NCBI RefSeq assembly: GCF_030409415.1
Contig: NZ_JAUFPW010000003.1
Location: forward strand, 1 to 41,956
Source of the DNA: Pedobacter aquatilis
Lineage (GTDB): Bacteria > Bacteroidota > Bacteroidia > Sphingobacteriales > Sphingobacteriaceae
DNA: 41,956 nt
Reading direction: 5' to 3'
Shown here one piece after another: positions 1 to 8,017 of this stretch. Under the pieces are notes generated by a model, which was not told where the DNA came from, did no database searches, and saw only the letters and a list, made by a program, of their open reading frames with translations. Position 1 is the stretch's first letter; every line of letters begins with the position of its first letter. The translations under genes and the position numbers were made by a program.

Positions 1-421
1 CGAAAATCGAGACTACGCAAGATAGTTCAGTAGCTGAACCTCTTTAGAATACAAAAATACTTTTTTGTCTAAATATTTGGAATTTATAACAGTACCTTTT
101 TTATTAAACAAAACTCCGTCATTTCGACCTTGCGGAGAAATCTTTTAAATTTGTAATAAATATTAATTTTTACCAAATTTTCAACAAGCGTAAACAGCAA
201 TTCAATAATTAATCCATTGTTTTTTTTTGAAAGCAATTGTAGTAGTTTATCGGTTCCGATAGTCCCGTACCAAAGGAGTGCCTTTGCTACGGGACTGCTG
301 CAACAAAAGCACCACTGAATTTGCTTTTTTGCTTTTCTAATCTTTCAGAATATATATCTAAAATTTACAAATGAAGCAACCACATAATATTTAATTATAT
401 TTATATCTAAATTCAATTGAA
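1..421. other. intergenic region with dispersed repeats
   Basis: No convincing gene is seen. Around 117-151 is a half-copy of a motif (CATTTCGACC, then GGAGAAATCT) that recurs widely between Bacteroidota genes. The strong hairpin at 261-296 is listed separately. The last 60 bases before the first gene are very AT-rich and probably hold its promoter, but no full TAnnTTTG box was found. Confidence 0.5.
261..296. repeat. REP-like hairpin
   Basis: The arms AGTCCCGTA-c-CAAAGG and CCTTTG-c-TACGGGACT pair over 15 bp with one C-C mismatch around an AGTG loop. The AGTCCCG / CGGGACT ends recur near 27491 and 41814, so this looks like a member of a dispersed palindromic family. There is no T-tract, so it is not a typical terminator. 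Confidence 0.6.
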
Positions 422-1000
422 ATGAGAACCTTCATCTTCACAATATTTATAGTGCTGTGCACAACTGGTTTGTACGCCCAAACAGGGTTAAAAGTTGGCG
501 ATAAAGCGCCAGAATTTATTGCCAAAAACAGCGATGGTAAAGAAATTAACCTTAAACAACTGCTTAAAGAAAACAAGAGCGTTGTTTTGTTTTTTTACCG
601 TGGGCAATGGTGTCCATACTGCAATAAACACATTAAAGATTTGCAAGATTCGCTAACTAAGTTGAGTGATAAAGGCGCTTATGTACTTGGCGTAACACCT
701 GAAACAAATGAATCTATTGCCAAAACGAAAGGAAAAACTAATGCTTCTTTTTCGCTTATATCGGATAGAGCTTATAAAATTATGAAAGCCTACAAAGTGG
801 ATTTTGTAATGGAAGAAAGCTTGGTTTCGAAATATAAAACCTACGGAATTGATGTTGCGAAGAATAATGGAGCGCTTGATGCTGTTTTACCTGTTCCGGC
901 AACTTACATTATCGGTAAAAACGGCAAGATTAAGTATGTGCAATTTGATAAGGATTACAAAAAAAGAGCATCGATTAAGGATATTGCCGCTATGCTTTAG
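422..1000 (+). CDS. secreted peroxiredoxin-like (AhpC/TSA family) protein
   Basis: A thioredoxin-fold protein of 192 residues. Residues 1-20 form a signal peptide ending in YAQ, so it acts in the periplasm or cell envelope. The fold starts with the usual VGDKAPEF segment. The active site is RGQWCPYC, with Cys64 and Cys67, followed by a helix (NKHIKDLQ). The C-terminal half has the cis-Pro region (PVPATYIIGKNGKI). The family reduces peroxides or exchanges thiols; the CxxC pair fits the peroxiredoxin-like branch better than a classical 1-Cys or 2-Cys peroxiredoxin. Its stop overlaps the stop of the convergent neighbour by a few bases, leaving no room for a terminator. The exact substrate cannot be read from the sequence. 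Confidence 0.85.
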   Translation: MRTFIFTIFIVLCTTGLYAQTGLKVGDKAPEFIAKNSDGKEINLKQLLKENKSVVLFFYRGQWCPYCNKHIKDLQDSLTKLSDKGAYVLGVTPETNESIAKTKGKTNASFSLISDRAYKIMKAYKVDFVMEESLVSKYKTYGIDVAKNNGALDAVLPVPATYIIGKNGKIKYVQFDKDYKKRASIKDIAAML

Positions 1001-2328
1001 AAATCAAGTTTTAGTCTTAACCCGCCGTTTGTTAGGTTCAGGTTATCTTTAGAAAAGGTTTTCATTGGAACGCGTAAAAACGGTTCGACAGCGAAATTTT
1101 TCTTGCCAGATATTTTCTGTTTGTATCCTAAAGAGAAATTATAGAAACCAATGTACTTATCTGCGGCGGTTGCAGATTCTGCCTGCGGCTCTGAAACGCG
1201 TTCGGTTACCAAAAGCATTTGTTGTTCCGAATAGCCATTCGCTGCATTTGCAACGGTTCTGTTTTGCGCACTGCTTACCAGGTAATTATTATCCTGGCGA
1301 TTGTTTAAAATGGCAAGCGCTGATACGCCTATTCCGGTGTACAATTTTTTGCTGATGCTGTATTTTAATTCTATCGGAATATTTATACCCCTAACGTTTG
1401 CATTAACAGATTCTAAATTTTTTGAAGTGCTCACTGTTGATGAACCTTTGCCACTCATTACCGGACTAGCTGCAGCATCATAACTAAGATTGCCATTATT
1501 TACCGATGGATTGCTGGTGCTGCTTAATGCGGCGTAAGCAATGCCAGAACTGATTGAAAGTTTGTTGGCAACGTTATAAGAAAGTGAGAAACCATAATTC
1601 ATATTTACTTTATTATCATTTCCCATAGATGGTGCAACAAAAACACCAGGTTCCCATTTGCTGTTGCCCTTGGTTTTCTCCGGTTTGGATTGATTGCTTG
1701 TGTAACTGTCGCGAGCTAAAATATCTTCGAAAGTTAACTTCGTTTGAGCAGGTTTTTTCTTCTCAATTACCAGTTCTGCTTTTTTACTATCATTAATACT
1801 AGCTATGTTGAAGCCATCGTTAGGCCTTAATAAGGTGTTTTCATTTTGCCTTACAACTGCAGGTAAATCAATTTGGCTTATGGTATTGTTTTCCAAAGCA
1901 GGATTAATCTGTTGGTTCCCAACTTTGGCATAATCGGGTTCTATTGGAGCAGATTTTACTGAGTTTTCTATGTTATCTGTAGTTGTTTCTTTAGTCTTTA
2001 TTATATTTTGAGGCGTTTTCGCTAAAACCTCCTGATTATTTGGATTTACAGATGAATTATGAATTGTATCTTTTTTGGATTCTAATTTTGGAGCTGGTTT
2101 TTTAGCAGAAATCTGTTGCTTGATGTTAGAATTGTTATTGAAAACAAAGAATCCACCAATAATTAATATTATCGCTGCTGCCGACCAAAGTGGCCAAAGT
2201 ACAAAACCCCTACGTTTTTTTTCTTCCTGTAAAGCAAAGCGCTCCCATGCGCCGGGAGTGTAGGCCTCTTCGTGTACCGAAAGACTATCTTTTATATGTT
2301 CAATTAATTCCTTATCCATTTCTCTCAT
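997..2328 (-). CDS. membrane-anchored outer-membrane-barrel-like protein, probable sigma-factor partner
   Basis: A 443-residue protein. Residues 1-40 are cytoplasmic and charged and include an AWERF motif. Residues 42-63 form one transmembrane helix. A low-complexity Asn/Lys/Gln-rich linker follows to about 225, and the last 215 residues look like a small beta-barrel (alternating hydrophobic strands, ending GGLRLKLDF with terminal Phe). The start codon lies inside the end of the upstream sigma-factor gene (17-bp overlap, or 8 bp if the Met at 2319 is used), so the two are probably translationally coupled. By position and topology it may work like an anti-sigma factor, but it lacks a recognised zinc anti-sigma motif. 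Linking an inner-membrane helix to a barrel-like domain is unusual; the regulatory role is inferred. Confidence 0.65.
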   Translation of the reverse strand: MREMDKELIEHIKDSLSVHEEAYTPGAWERFALQEEKKRRGFVLWPLWSAAAIILIIGGFFVFNNNSNIKQQISAKKPAPKLESKKDTIHNSSVNPNNQEVLAKTPQNIIKTKETTTDNIENSVKSAPIEPDYAKVGNQQINPALENNTISQIDLPAVVRQNENTLLRPNDGFNIASINDSKKAELVIEKKKPAQTKLTFEDILARDSYTSNQSKPEKTKGNSKWEPGVFVAPSMGNDNKVNMNYGFSLSYNVANKLSISSGIAYAALSSTSNPSVNNGNLSYDAAASPVMSGKGSSTVSTSKNLESVNANVRGINIPIELKYSISKKLYTGIGVSALAILNNRQDNNYLVSSAQNRTVANAANGYSEQQMLLVTERVSEPQAESATAADKYIGFYNFSLGYKQKISGKKNFAVEPFLRVPMKTFSKDNLNLTNGGLRLKLDF

Positions 2329-2896
2329 ACGAATTAACCAATGTGTTTGTGTACAATGTTCGCAGTTTGTTTTTTGCTCTGGTTAAATAAACCCTGCTCG
2401 AACTTTCGGGTATGCTCATCATTTTTGATATTTCATCATGCGCAAATCCCTCAATTTCGTATAAATTGAAAACAAGCCTGTGTGTATCTGGTAATTCATT
2501 CAATAATTTTAAAATATCCTGTACATGCAAATCAGAAGTAACCGAAACGTGACTTGCAGGGTGTTCATCTTCGGTTAAATCATCAAGGTAGCTTTGATTC
2601 TTTAAAGTTCTGAGTTTATCTATTGCAGTTCTCGAAGCTATTCTGGCCATCCAACCTTTGAAGGTTTTTTGGGCATCAACGGCATTAGCAGGTGTTTGAT
2701 AACTGCTTATATTCTTGAAAATCTTTATAAAACAATCATTTACAAGCTCTTCGCCATCGTAACTGTTTTTAACATAACGTAAAATAATACCCATTAAATA
2801 GCCATAAAATGATTTATACATCATTTCTTTAGCAGCATTGTCGTTCTTTTTGCAGCCTTTTATAATTTCCTCAACGTCGAGTATTTTTTTTATCAA
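2312..2896 (-). CDS. ECF-type RNA polymerase sigma-70 factor
   Basis: A 194-residue extracytoplasmic-function sigma factor. Region 2 spans roughly 25-110, with the core-binding ELVNDCFIKIF segment and a GWMARIASRTAIDKLR stretch typical of the -10 binding helix. Region 4 spans about 130-190 (RLVFNLYEIEGFAHDEIS, then the recognition helix SSRVYLTRAKNKLR). There is no extra C-terminal domain. The first in-frame start is TTG at 2896 preceded by AAAGGG; the next ATG pair is 25 codons in and would cut region 2, so TTG is preferred. It directs transcription of an unknown regulon, and its overlapping downstream gene is the likely partner. Confidence 0.88.
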   Translation of the reverse strand: MIKKILDVEEIIKGCKKNDNAAKEMMYKSFYGYLMGIILRYVKNSYDGEELVNDCFIKIFKNISSYQTPANAVDAQKTFKGWMARIASRTAIDKLRTLKNQSYLDDLTEDEHPASHVSVTSDLHVQDILKLLNELPDTHRLVFNLYEIEGFAHDEISKMMSIPESSSRVYLTRAKNKLRTLYTNTLVNSYERNG

Positions 2897-2952
2897 CCCT
2901 TTAAGAACTTAATGGAGATTAGTTTTAATGTCATCGCTAATTTAAAGAAAAT

Positions 2953-2980
2953 AACATCACCCAAAATTATGGATGATGTT
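2953..2980 (-). terminator. rho-independent terminator of the DUF4397 gene
   Basis: On the minus strand the stem AACATCA...TGATGTT, extended by CC/GG, is followed by a T-rich run. It lies 24 bases after the stop of the gene at 3004. Confidence 0.6.
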
Positions 2981-3003
2981 AATTTTCCTTTCATATGTAG
3001 GTG

Positions 3004-3708
3004 TTATTTGTTGCTTAATATTGCTAAACTAAATTTAGTGCTATCGGTTTTGCTTTTTAAACCTTTTGCCCAAAGTGTATATATTTTACCTTTTTCAATT
3101 TTAGTTGCCGGTAATGTTGCAGTAACATTTGTGCCTTCTTTAATTTGGAAAGTATAATTATCTGATGGGTCGATAGAAATGAAAGGTGTAGCTTCCTTAT
3201 ACGCTTTTGCAGTGAATAATGCTGCAGTCTGGCCAGAAGTAGCCAAATCTAAAGCAGGTGCATCAGGACTTAAGTTTATAAAGCGAACTTTTGCCTTATC
3301 TGTTTCAGGTGCCTTCAAATCATCTTCAAAAACTAAAATTTTTGGTGCTGGTAAAACATCGACTACAAAGGCAGAATAAAAAATACCTGGCTTCAAGGTT
3401 ACATCAAGTGTAGAAAGGTATTTCAGCGTATCTTTTTTTGCGATTCCAAACAAACGAGTTCCCGGATAGGCACCATAATAGCCTAAATCTTTTCCAAAAG
3501 TAAAATCGACGTTGTTAGCTTTTTGACCGCCAACAATAAAATCCAAAGCACCAGTTCCTGGCGATGCATGTACAAAACCAATACCGGCTACCGTAACAGA
3601 ATCGGATTCATTCCAGTCTTTTTTACAGGCTGATAAAAATAAAGTTATAGAAAGAAGAGCGCATATAATTTTTGTTCTTGTGCTAAAGTTTTTCAGAGTA
3701 GTTTTCAT
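3004..3708 (-). CDS. DUF4397-type lipoprotein
   Basis: A 234-residue protein with a lipoprotein signal (lipobox LSAC, Cys28). The mature part has the DUF4397 pattern common in Bacteroidota: a first unit with GIGFVHASPGTGALDFIVGG and a second with KVRFINLSPDAPALDLA, that is, two beta-sandwich repeats with the recurring N/H-x-SP-x-x-x-LD core. Each repeat is about 100 residues. Function is unknown; the family is envelope-anchored and often annotated only by the domain. It stands alone, with its own terminator downstream and about 110 bases between its start and the next gene upstream. No catalytic residues are recognised. Confidence 0.75.
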   Translation of the reverse strand: MKTTLKNFSTRTKIICALLSITLFLSACKKDWNESDSVTVAGIGFVHASPGTGALDFIVGGQKANNVDFTFGKDLGYYGAYPGTRLFGIAKKDTLKYLSTLDVTLKPGIFYSAFVVDVLPAPKILVFEDDLKAPETDKAKVRFINLSPDAPALDLATSGQTAALFTAKAYKEATPFISIDPSDNYTFQIKEGTNVTATLPATKIEKGKIYTLWAKGLKSKTDSTKFSLAILSNK

Positions 3709-3822
3709 TTTAATGTTCTAAATCAATTTTTTAATAAAATTGGTTAATGGCCATTAACACTTTTCTGATAAAACGAAAGCAGCTAAAGAAACGCTACAGC
3801 AATTATGTTTTTTTATTGAAAT

Positions 3823-4479
3823 TTATTCAACGGTTAATTTGGATTCAAATATTAATCTACTGGAAGCAGGTTTTCCGTTTAAATATGCGGGTGTAAAATC
3901 CAATTCGTCTGGATGAAATTTGGATAGTGGAATTATTTCTGAAAGTTTTAAATTGTTTCCAACGGTTTCTGCTTCATATTTAATAAGCTTTCCTTCTTTA
4001 TTAATGTAAAAAATTAGAAATACTGAATGGACACCTGGATGCGCTCTGAACTCTTTTGAAGGAGCAAACTCTTTAATCAACAACCGCAAACTGCTATAAA
4101 AGCCACCAATTTTTGCAGGTTGTATAATCCTATCACCCACTTTTGCAGCGTCTATTTCGCAAGTTATGTTTTTTGCTTTCTTATTGTATTCTAATTTCTT
4201 TGTTGTGTAATTGTAGATTTGTTCTACTGAGTCCGGGCCATTAAAAAAACGCCATCTTCCATAGCGTTGCCCATTTTTGTACAATCCTGATGCAACAATA
4301 TTTCTGCCTAGTTTTATTTCCGATTCGCCATTTTTAATATAACGTTTAGATTTTAGCTCTGTAGAATGCTCAATCATACCGCCACGAATAATTTTGTAAT
4401 GGGTACGTGTAGAATCGCTTTTTTGAGCATACGTCAAAAAACTAATTAAAATTAAAAGGAGTGAGGCGAGCGTTTTCAT
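3823..4479 (-). CDS. secreted TonB-C-terminal-like protein, copy 2 of a tandem pair
   Basis: A 218-residue protein with a signal peptide (residues 1-18, ending TYAQ). A short repeat with the pattern GLYKNGQRYGRWRFFNG (residues about 65-85) resembles the MORN-like GxYxNGxxxGxWxxY motif. The C-terminal 80 residues have the form of a TonB C-terminal domain (VFLIFYINKEGKL, then a strand with AYLNGKPA). There is no transmembrane anchor or proline-rich linker, so it is not a working TonB energiser. It is a paralogue of the gene immediately upstream on the same strand (same length, same motifs), and the 38-base gap suggests an operon born by duplication. Function is unknown. Confidence 0.6.
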   Translation of the reverse strand: MKTLASLLLILISFLTYAQKSDSTRTHYKIIRGGMIEHSTELKSKRYIKNGESEIKLGRNIVASGLYKNGQRYGRWRFFNGPDSVEQIYNYTTKKLEYNKKAKNITCEIDAAKVGDRIIQPAKIGGFYSSLRLLIKEFAPSKEFRAHPGVHSVFLIFYINKEGKLIKYEAETVGNNLKLSEIIPLSKFHPDELDFTPAYLNGKPASSRLIFESKLTVE

Positions 4480-4517
4480 AATTTGAGAATGTTATATTAA
4501 AAACATTAATTAGATAC

Positions 4518-5174
4518 TTAGTAGCCAATTGTTGCCCTACCTTTAAGTAGCATTTGACTATTTACAGCCTTGTCATTCACAATTGCCGGAACAAAGTCGA
4601 AATCTTTATATCTGTGTGTTTGGTCTACAAGCTCATAACTTTTACTGTTGTTTCCCAATCTGTAATCTACAACCAGTTTTGATATTTTTCCTAGCTTATT
4701 GATGTTTAGTATGAAGATTAATTGATATTCACCATTTATTTGTTTCAACTCGTCAGGTATTCTTGCTGTTGATGCTAAGTACCAGTACAAATCATTCATG
4801 CTGCCGATTTTTACAGGATATAATAATTTGTCGCCTTCCTTTAATGAATCAATGTTATAAGTCAGAGTAGTATCGGGAACATTATACTCTATTTTCTTAG
4901 AGTTGTAATTGTAAAGTTGCGATATACTATCGCCATTAAAAAAGCGCCATCGGCCTATGCGTTCATTGTTTTTGTACAAACCGGTGGCTATTAGTTTATT
5001 GTGAAGAAATACCTCAGCTGAACCTTCTTTTATATGCGGTTTTGATTTTAATTCGACACTTTTTTCTATTAAACCATAGCTATTCGTGCTTTTTCGAACG
5101 CGTGTTGAATCACTTTTTTGTGCAAAAGAAGAAAGAAATAGGAGGGATAATGAGAGCGTACAGATTATTTTCAT
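4518..5174 (-). CDS. secreted TonB-C-terminal-like protein, copy 1 of a tandem pair
   Basis: A 218-residue paralogue of the following gene. The signal peptide ends SSFAQ. The central MORN-like motif reads GLYKNNERIGRWRFFNG, and the C-terminal part has LIFILNINKLGKISKLVV and an AIVNDKAVNS strand typical of TonB-C folds. Both copies start the mature region with KSDSTR, which supports recent common ancestry, while the middle regions have diverged clearly. It is first of the pair on the minus strand, and the terminator of the ABC-F gene lies just upstream, so transcription probably starts in the short AT-rich gap. No enzymatic motif is seen. Confidence 0.6.
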   Translation of the reverse strand: MKIICTLSLSLLFLSSFAQKSDSTRVRKSTNSYGLIEKSVELKSKPHIKEGSAEVFLHNKLIATGLYKNNERIGRWRFFNGDSISQLYNYNSKKIEYNVPDTTLTYNIDSLKEGDKLLYPVKIGSMNDLYWYLASTARIPDELKQINGEYQLIFILNINKLGKISKLVVDYRLGNNSKSYELVDQTHRYKDFDFVPAIVNDKAVNSQMLLKGRATIGY

Positions 5175-5196
5175 ATTTAGTTTTGTCTTATAAAGA

Positions 5197-5229
5197 AAAA
5201 GAGTTTTGATGGAATATCAAAACTCTTTT
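5197..5229 (-). terminator. rho-independent terminator of the ABC-F gene
   Basis: A perfect 14-bp stem (AAAAGAGTTTTGAT with ATCAAAACTCTTTT) around a five-base loop. It lies 22 bases past the stop at 5252. The A/T ends supply the U-tract on the minus strand. Confidence 0.75.
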
Positions 5230-5251
5230 AAAATATAATTTAATACGGTAA

Positions 5252-6874
5252 TTACGAATACATTTCTTCGCGAAGTTTAGCGACTTCAGGATTGTTGATG
5301 TATTCATCGTAAGTCATTAACTTATCAATTGTGCCTTTTGGCGTAATCTCGATGATTCTATTTGCAACCGTTTCCGTTAATTGATGATCTCGTGAAGTAA
5401 ATAAAATTGTGCCTTTAAAATCTTTCATACCGTTGTTTAAGGCTTCAATAGATTCCAAATCCAGGTGGTTGGTTGGCTCATCAAACATTAAAAGGTTAGC
5501 TTGTTGTAACATCATTCTCGAAAACATACAACGCATTTTTTCACCACCTGAAAGCACTTTTACGTTTTTCAAAACTTCCTCACCCGAGAACAGCATACGG
5601 CCTAAAAAGCTACGTACAAATTGCTCATCGGCATCCGTTCCAGAATATTCACGCAACCAATCTACCAGGTTTTCATCTTTACCAGCGAAGTATTCTGAGT
5701 TATCATTCGGAATATCAGCTGTGCTGATGGTAACACCCCATTTAAATTCGCCTTTATCAGCCGGTGTTCTGCCTGTTAAAACATCGTAAAATGCTGCGGT
5801 AGCCAAACTGTTTTGAGATAGAATTGCAATTTTATCGCCTTTGTTTACCATGAAGGTAACTTTATCGAACAAAACGCCATCATTACCTGATTTACCTAAA
5901 GCATCAACCTGTAAAATTTGGTCGCCTGCTTCTCTACCTGTATTGTTAAAGATAATGGCCGGGTATTTACGGCTTGAAGCCTTAATCTCGGTGATGTCGA
6001 TTTTATCTAAGGCTTTTTTACGTGAAGTTGCTTGCTTAGATTTCGATGCATTCGCACTAAACCTGCGGATAAATTCCTGCAATTCTTTCACCTTATCTTC
6101 CATTTTCTTATTCTGGTCGCTGCGTTGTTTTAACGCCAACTGACTAGATTCATACCAGAATGTGTAGTTACCCGTGTAGGTACTCATTTTTGCGAAATCG
6201 ATATCCACAATATGCGTACAAACGGCATCCAAAAAGTGCCTATCGTGACTTACAACCAATACGATGTTCTGGTAATCAGCCAAGAAATTTTCTAACCAGG
6301 CAATGGTTTCTATGTCCAAATCGTTGGTCGGCTCATCCAATAGTAAAATATCCGGGTTACCAAATAACGCTTGAGCCAATAACACACGTACTTTTTGGGT
6401 GTTATCCAGTTCCTTTAATAATTTATGGTGGTTATCTTCGGTAATGCCCAAGTTGCTTAGCATGGTTGCCGCATTGCTTTCCATGTTCCAGCCGTCCATT
6501 TCAGCAAAAAGATTTTCCAATTCTCCGGCACGTTCGCCGTCTTTTTCGGTAAAATCTTCTTTCATGTAAATGGCATCTTTTTCTTTCATGATGGCATAAA
6601 GCTCTTTATGGCCAATCATTACGGTTTCTAATACCGAAAACTCATCAAATTCGTAGTGATTTTGCTTTAAAACCGCCATTCTTTCTCCTGGAGTAAAAGC
6701 TACGCTACCCGAAGTTTGGCTCACTTCGCCTGATAAAATTTTCAGGAAAGTTGATTTGCCTGCCCCGTTAGCACCAATTACACCATAGCAATTGCCTTGG
6801 GTAAACTTAATGTTAACGTCTTCAAATAGTGTGCGCTTGCCGTATCGTAAAGATAAATTAGAAACTGAAATCAT
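5252..6874 (-). CDS. ABC-F family ATPase, YbiT-like (ribosome-associated)
   Basis: A 540-residue soluble protein with two ABC domains and no membrane segment, as in the ABC-F family, whose members bind the ribosome E site and affect translation. NBD1 has a full Walker A (GANGAGKST, residues 34-42) and Walker B LLLDEPTNDLD, but its signature is ELDNTQK instead of LSGGQ. The linker contains the family's FSANASKSKQATSR segment. NBD2 has a perfect signature (LSGGEK) and Walker B (MFDEPTNHLD), but its Walker A position reads ILSQNSLATAAF, with no GxxGxGKS. Thus one composite ATP site is intact and the other degenerate. The start at 6874 (MISVSN) is chosen because the family begins there; the upstream in-frame 36 codons are not conserved-looking. 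It is related to E. coli YbiT by overall pattern. Confidence 0.88.
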   Translation of the reverse strand: MISVSNLSLRYGKRTLFEDVNIKFTQGNCYGVIGANGAGKSTFLKILSGEVSQTSGSVAFTPGERMAVLKQNHYEFDEFSVLETVMIGHKELYAIMKEKDAIYMKEDFTEKDGERAGELENLFAEMDGWNMESNAATMLSNLGITEDNHHKLLKELDNTQKVRVLLAQALFGNPDILLLDEPTNDLDIETIAWLENFLADYQNIVLVVSHDRHFLDAVCTHIVDIDFAKMSTYTGNYTFWYESSQLALKQRSDQNKKMEDKVKELQEFIRRFSANASKSKQATSRKKALDKIDITEIKASSRKYPAIIFNNTGREAGDQILQVDALGKSGNDGVLFDKVTFMVNKGDKIAILSQNSLATAAFYDVLTGRTPADKGEFKWGVTISTADIPNDNSEYFAGKDENLVDWLREYSGTDADEQFVRSFLGRMLFSGEEVLKNVKVLSGGEKMRCMFSRMMLQQANLLMFDEPTNHLDLESIEALNNGMKDFKGTILFTSRDHQLTETVANRIIEITPKGTIDKLMTYDEYINNPEVAKLREEMYS

Positions 6875-7024
6875 ACTGTAAAATAAATAAGCCGCAAAGA
6901 TAGGCAAAAAGGTTGAGGGTAAAAAGGTAGAGTTTAAAAGGTTTACAACTAATAATTTGAAAATCAGCGTTTGGTATTTCATGGCAAATGCAGCCCCGCT
7001 TTCACTGCAATCTTTTAAAAAAGC

Positions 7025-7090
7025 CTGTCATGCTGAGGCACGAAGCATCTGTTTCATCGGTTGCAGATGCTTCGTGCCTCAGCATGACAG
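7025..7090. repeat. 27-bp perfect inverted repeat (REP-like)
   Basis: Arms 7025-7051 and 7064-7090 are exact reverse complements over 27 bp around a 12-base loop. The motif GTCATGCTGA at the outer end recurs at 16276, so this is a full, very fresh-looking copy of a dispersed palindromic family. It lies in a 500-base gene-free interval between two divergent genes. Confidence 0.85.
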
Positions 7091-7212
7091 TATATTCAGG
7101 GTTGCTGCAATTTTAAAAGTATTTTCGTTTAATCGGGTTTATTTAACAAAGGAATTTGCTCATGGCTTCAGTAAACCTCAAATTTTATATTTGGCTAAAG
7201 CCAATTTACAAT

Positions 7213-7244
7213 TTATTGCCGTTGGTTGAAACCAACGGCAATAA
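7213..7244. repeat. 15-bp perfect hairpin
   Basis: TTATTGCCGTTGGTT pairs with AACCAACGGCAATAA across a two-base centre (GA). A degenerate third copy of TTGCCGTTTG follows at 7270. No T-tract follows, so it is read as a dispersed palindrome. The rest of 6875-7371 shows nothing else recognisable. Confidence 0.7.
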
Positions 7245-7371
7245 TTATAAATTATGGTTTTTGATTTTCATTGCCGTTTGCTTCAACAGACGGTACTAAA
7301 AAAGTTATGCAATTCAACTAAGTTCTTGCTTTCATTTTCTTATTTTAGTTCACACACAAAAATGAAACGTT

Positions 7372-7914
7372 ATGAAAAAATTAACACTAGGCATTATCAT
7401 GTCTATCATTGGGCCATTGGCTCACGGTCAAACTAATACTTATAAACTCGATGTAGATATTTTTGGCGACACCATCCTCGTTGACAAAAACCATACAGTA
7501 ATTGAAAGGCAGAGAAAGGATATTTTCGACAATAAGATTATTGAAGATGGGAATGGTAATGTAATCAGAAAGTATAAAACAGATATTTTTGGAAGTAAGA
7601 TTATTGAGGATGGGAATGGTAATGTTGTGAGGAAGTATAGAACAGATATTTTCGGCGATAAAATTGTAGAAGATGGTTCTGGCCAAACGGTTTATAAAAA
7701 GCGGAAAGATATTTTTGGCGATACTATTATCGAAGCTGGAAATGGTAACGTTTTAAGAAAGTATAAGACAGATATTTTTGGAAACAAAATTATTGAAGAT
7801 GGGTCGGGCAACGTTATTTACAAGAAAAGTATCGATATCTTCGGTAACACTATTATTGAATCTAATGGTTCTAAAAAAAATATAATACCACAAGACGAAT
7901 ATTTTTGGAAATGA
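7372..7914 (+). CDS. secreted protein made of seven 21-residue DIFG repeats
   Basis: A 180-residue protein. Residues 1-20 are a signal peptide ending in HGQ. The rest is almost entirely seven tandem units of 21 residues with the pattern DIFGxxIIEDGxGNVxxKxxx, starting near residue 27, and a short tail ending in DEYFWK. The regular D-I-F-G and D-G-x-G-N positions suggest a stacked beta structure (beta-solenoid or beta-hairpin ladder); D-G-x-G-N turns could bind metal, but this is not shown. The units are 63 bp and still similar at DNA level, so copy number could vary by slippage. I do not recognise a named family. A strong terminator follows, so it is probably a single-gene transcript. Confidence 0.7.
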   Translation: MKKLTLGIIMSIIGPLAHGQTNTYKLDVDIFGDTILVDKNHTVIERQRKDIFDNKIIEDGNGNVIRKYKTDIFGSKIIEDGNGNVVRKYRTDIFGDKIVEDGSGQTVYKKRKDIFGDTIIEAGNGNVLRKYKTDIFGNKIIEDGSGNVIYKKSIDIFGNTIIESNGSKKNIIPQDEYFWK

Positions 7915-7946
7915 TGTAATGCTTTCCATTGAATTGAAGATTTTCG

Positions 7947-7980
7947 ACCTCACCTTTTTTAAAATGGTGAGGTTTTTTTT
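7947..7980 (+). terminator. rho-independent terminator
   Basis: Stem ACCTCACC / GGTGAGGT (7947-7954, 7966-7973) followed by eight or more T. It lies 33 bases after the stop of the repeat-protein gene. Confidence 0.85.
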
Positions 7981-8017
7981 ACTATAGATACTTGGGTAAA
8001 ATACTATTTTAGTATCA

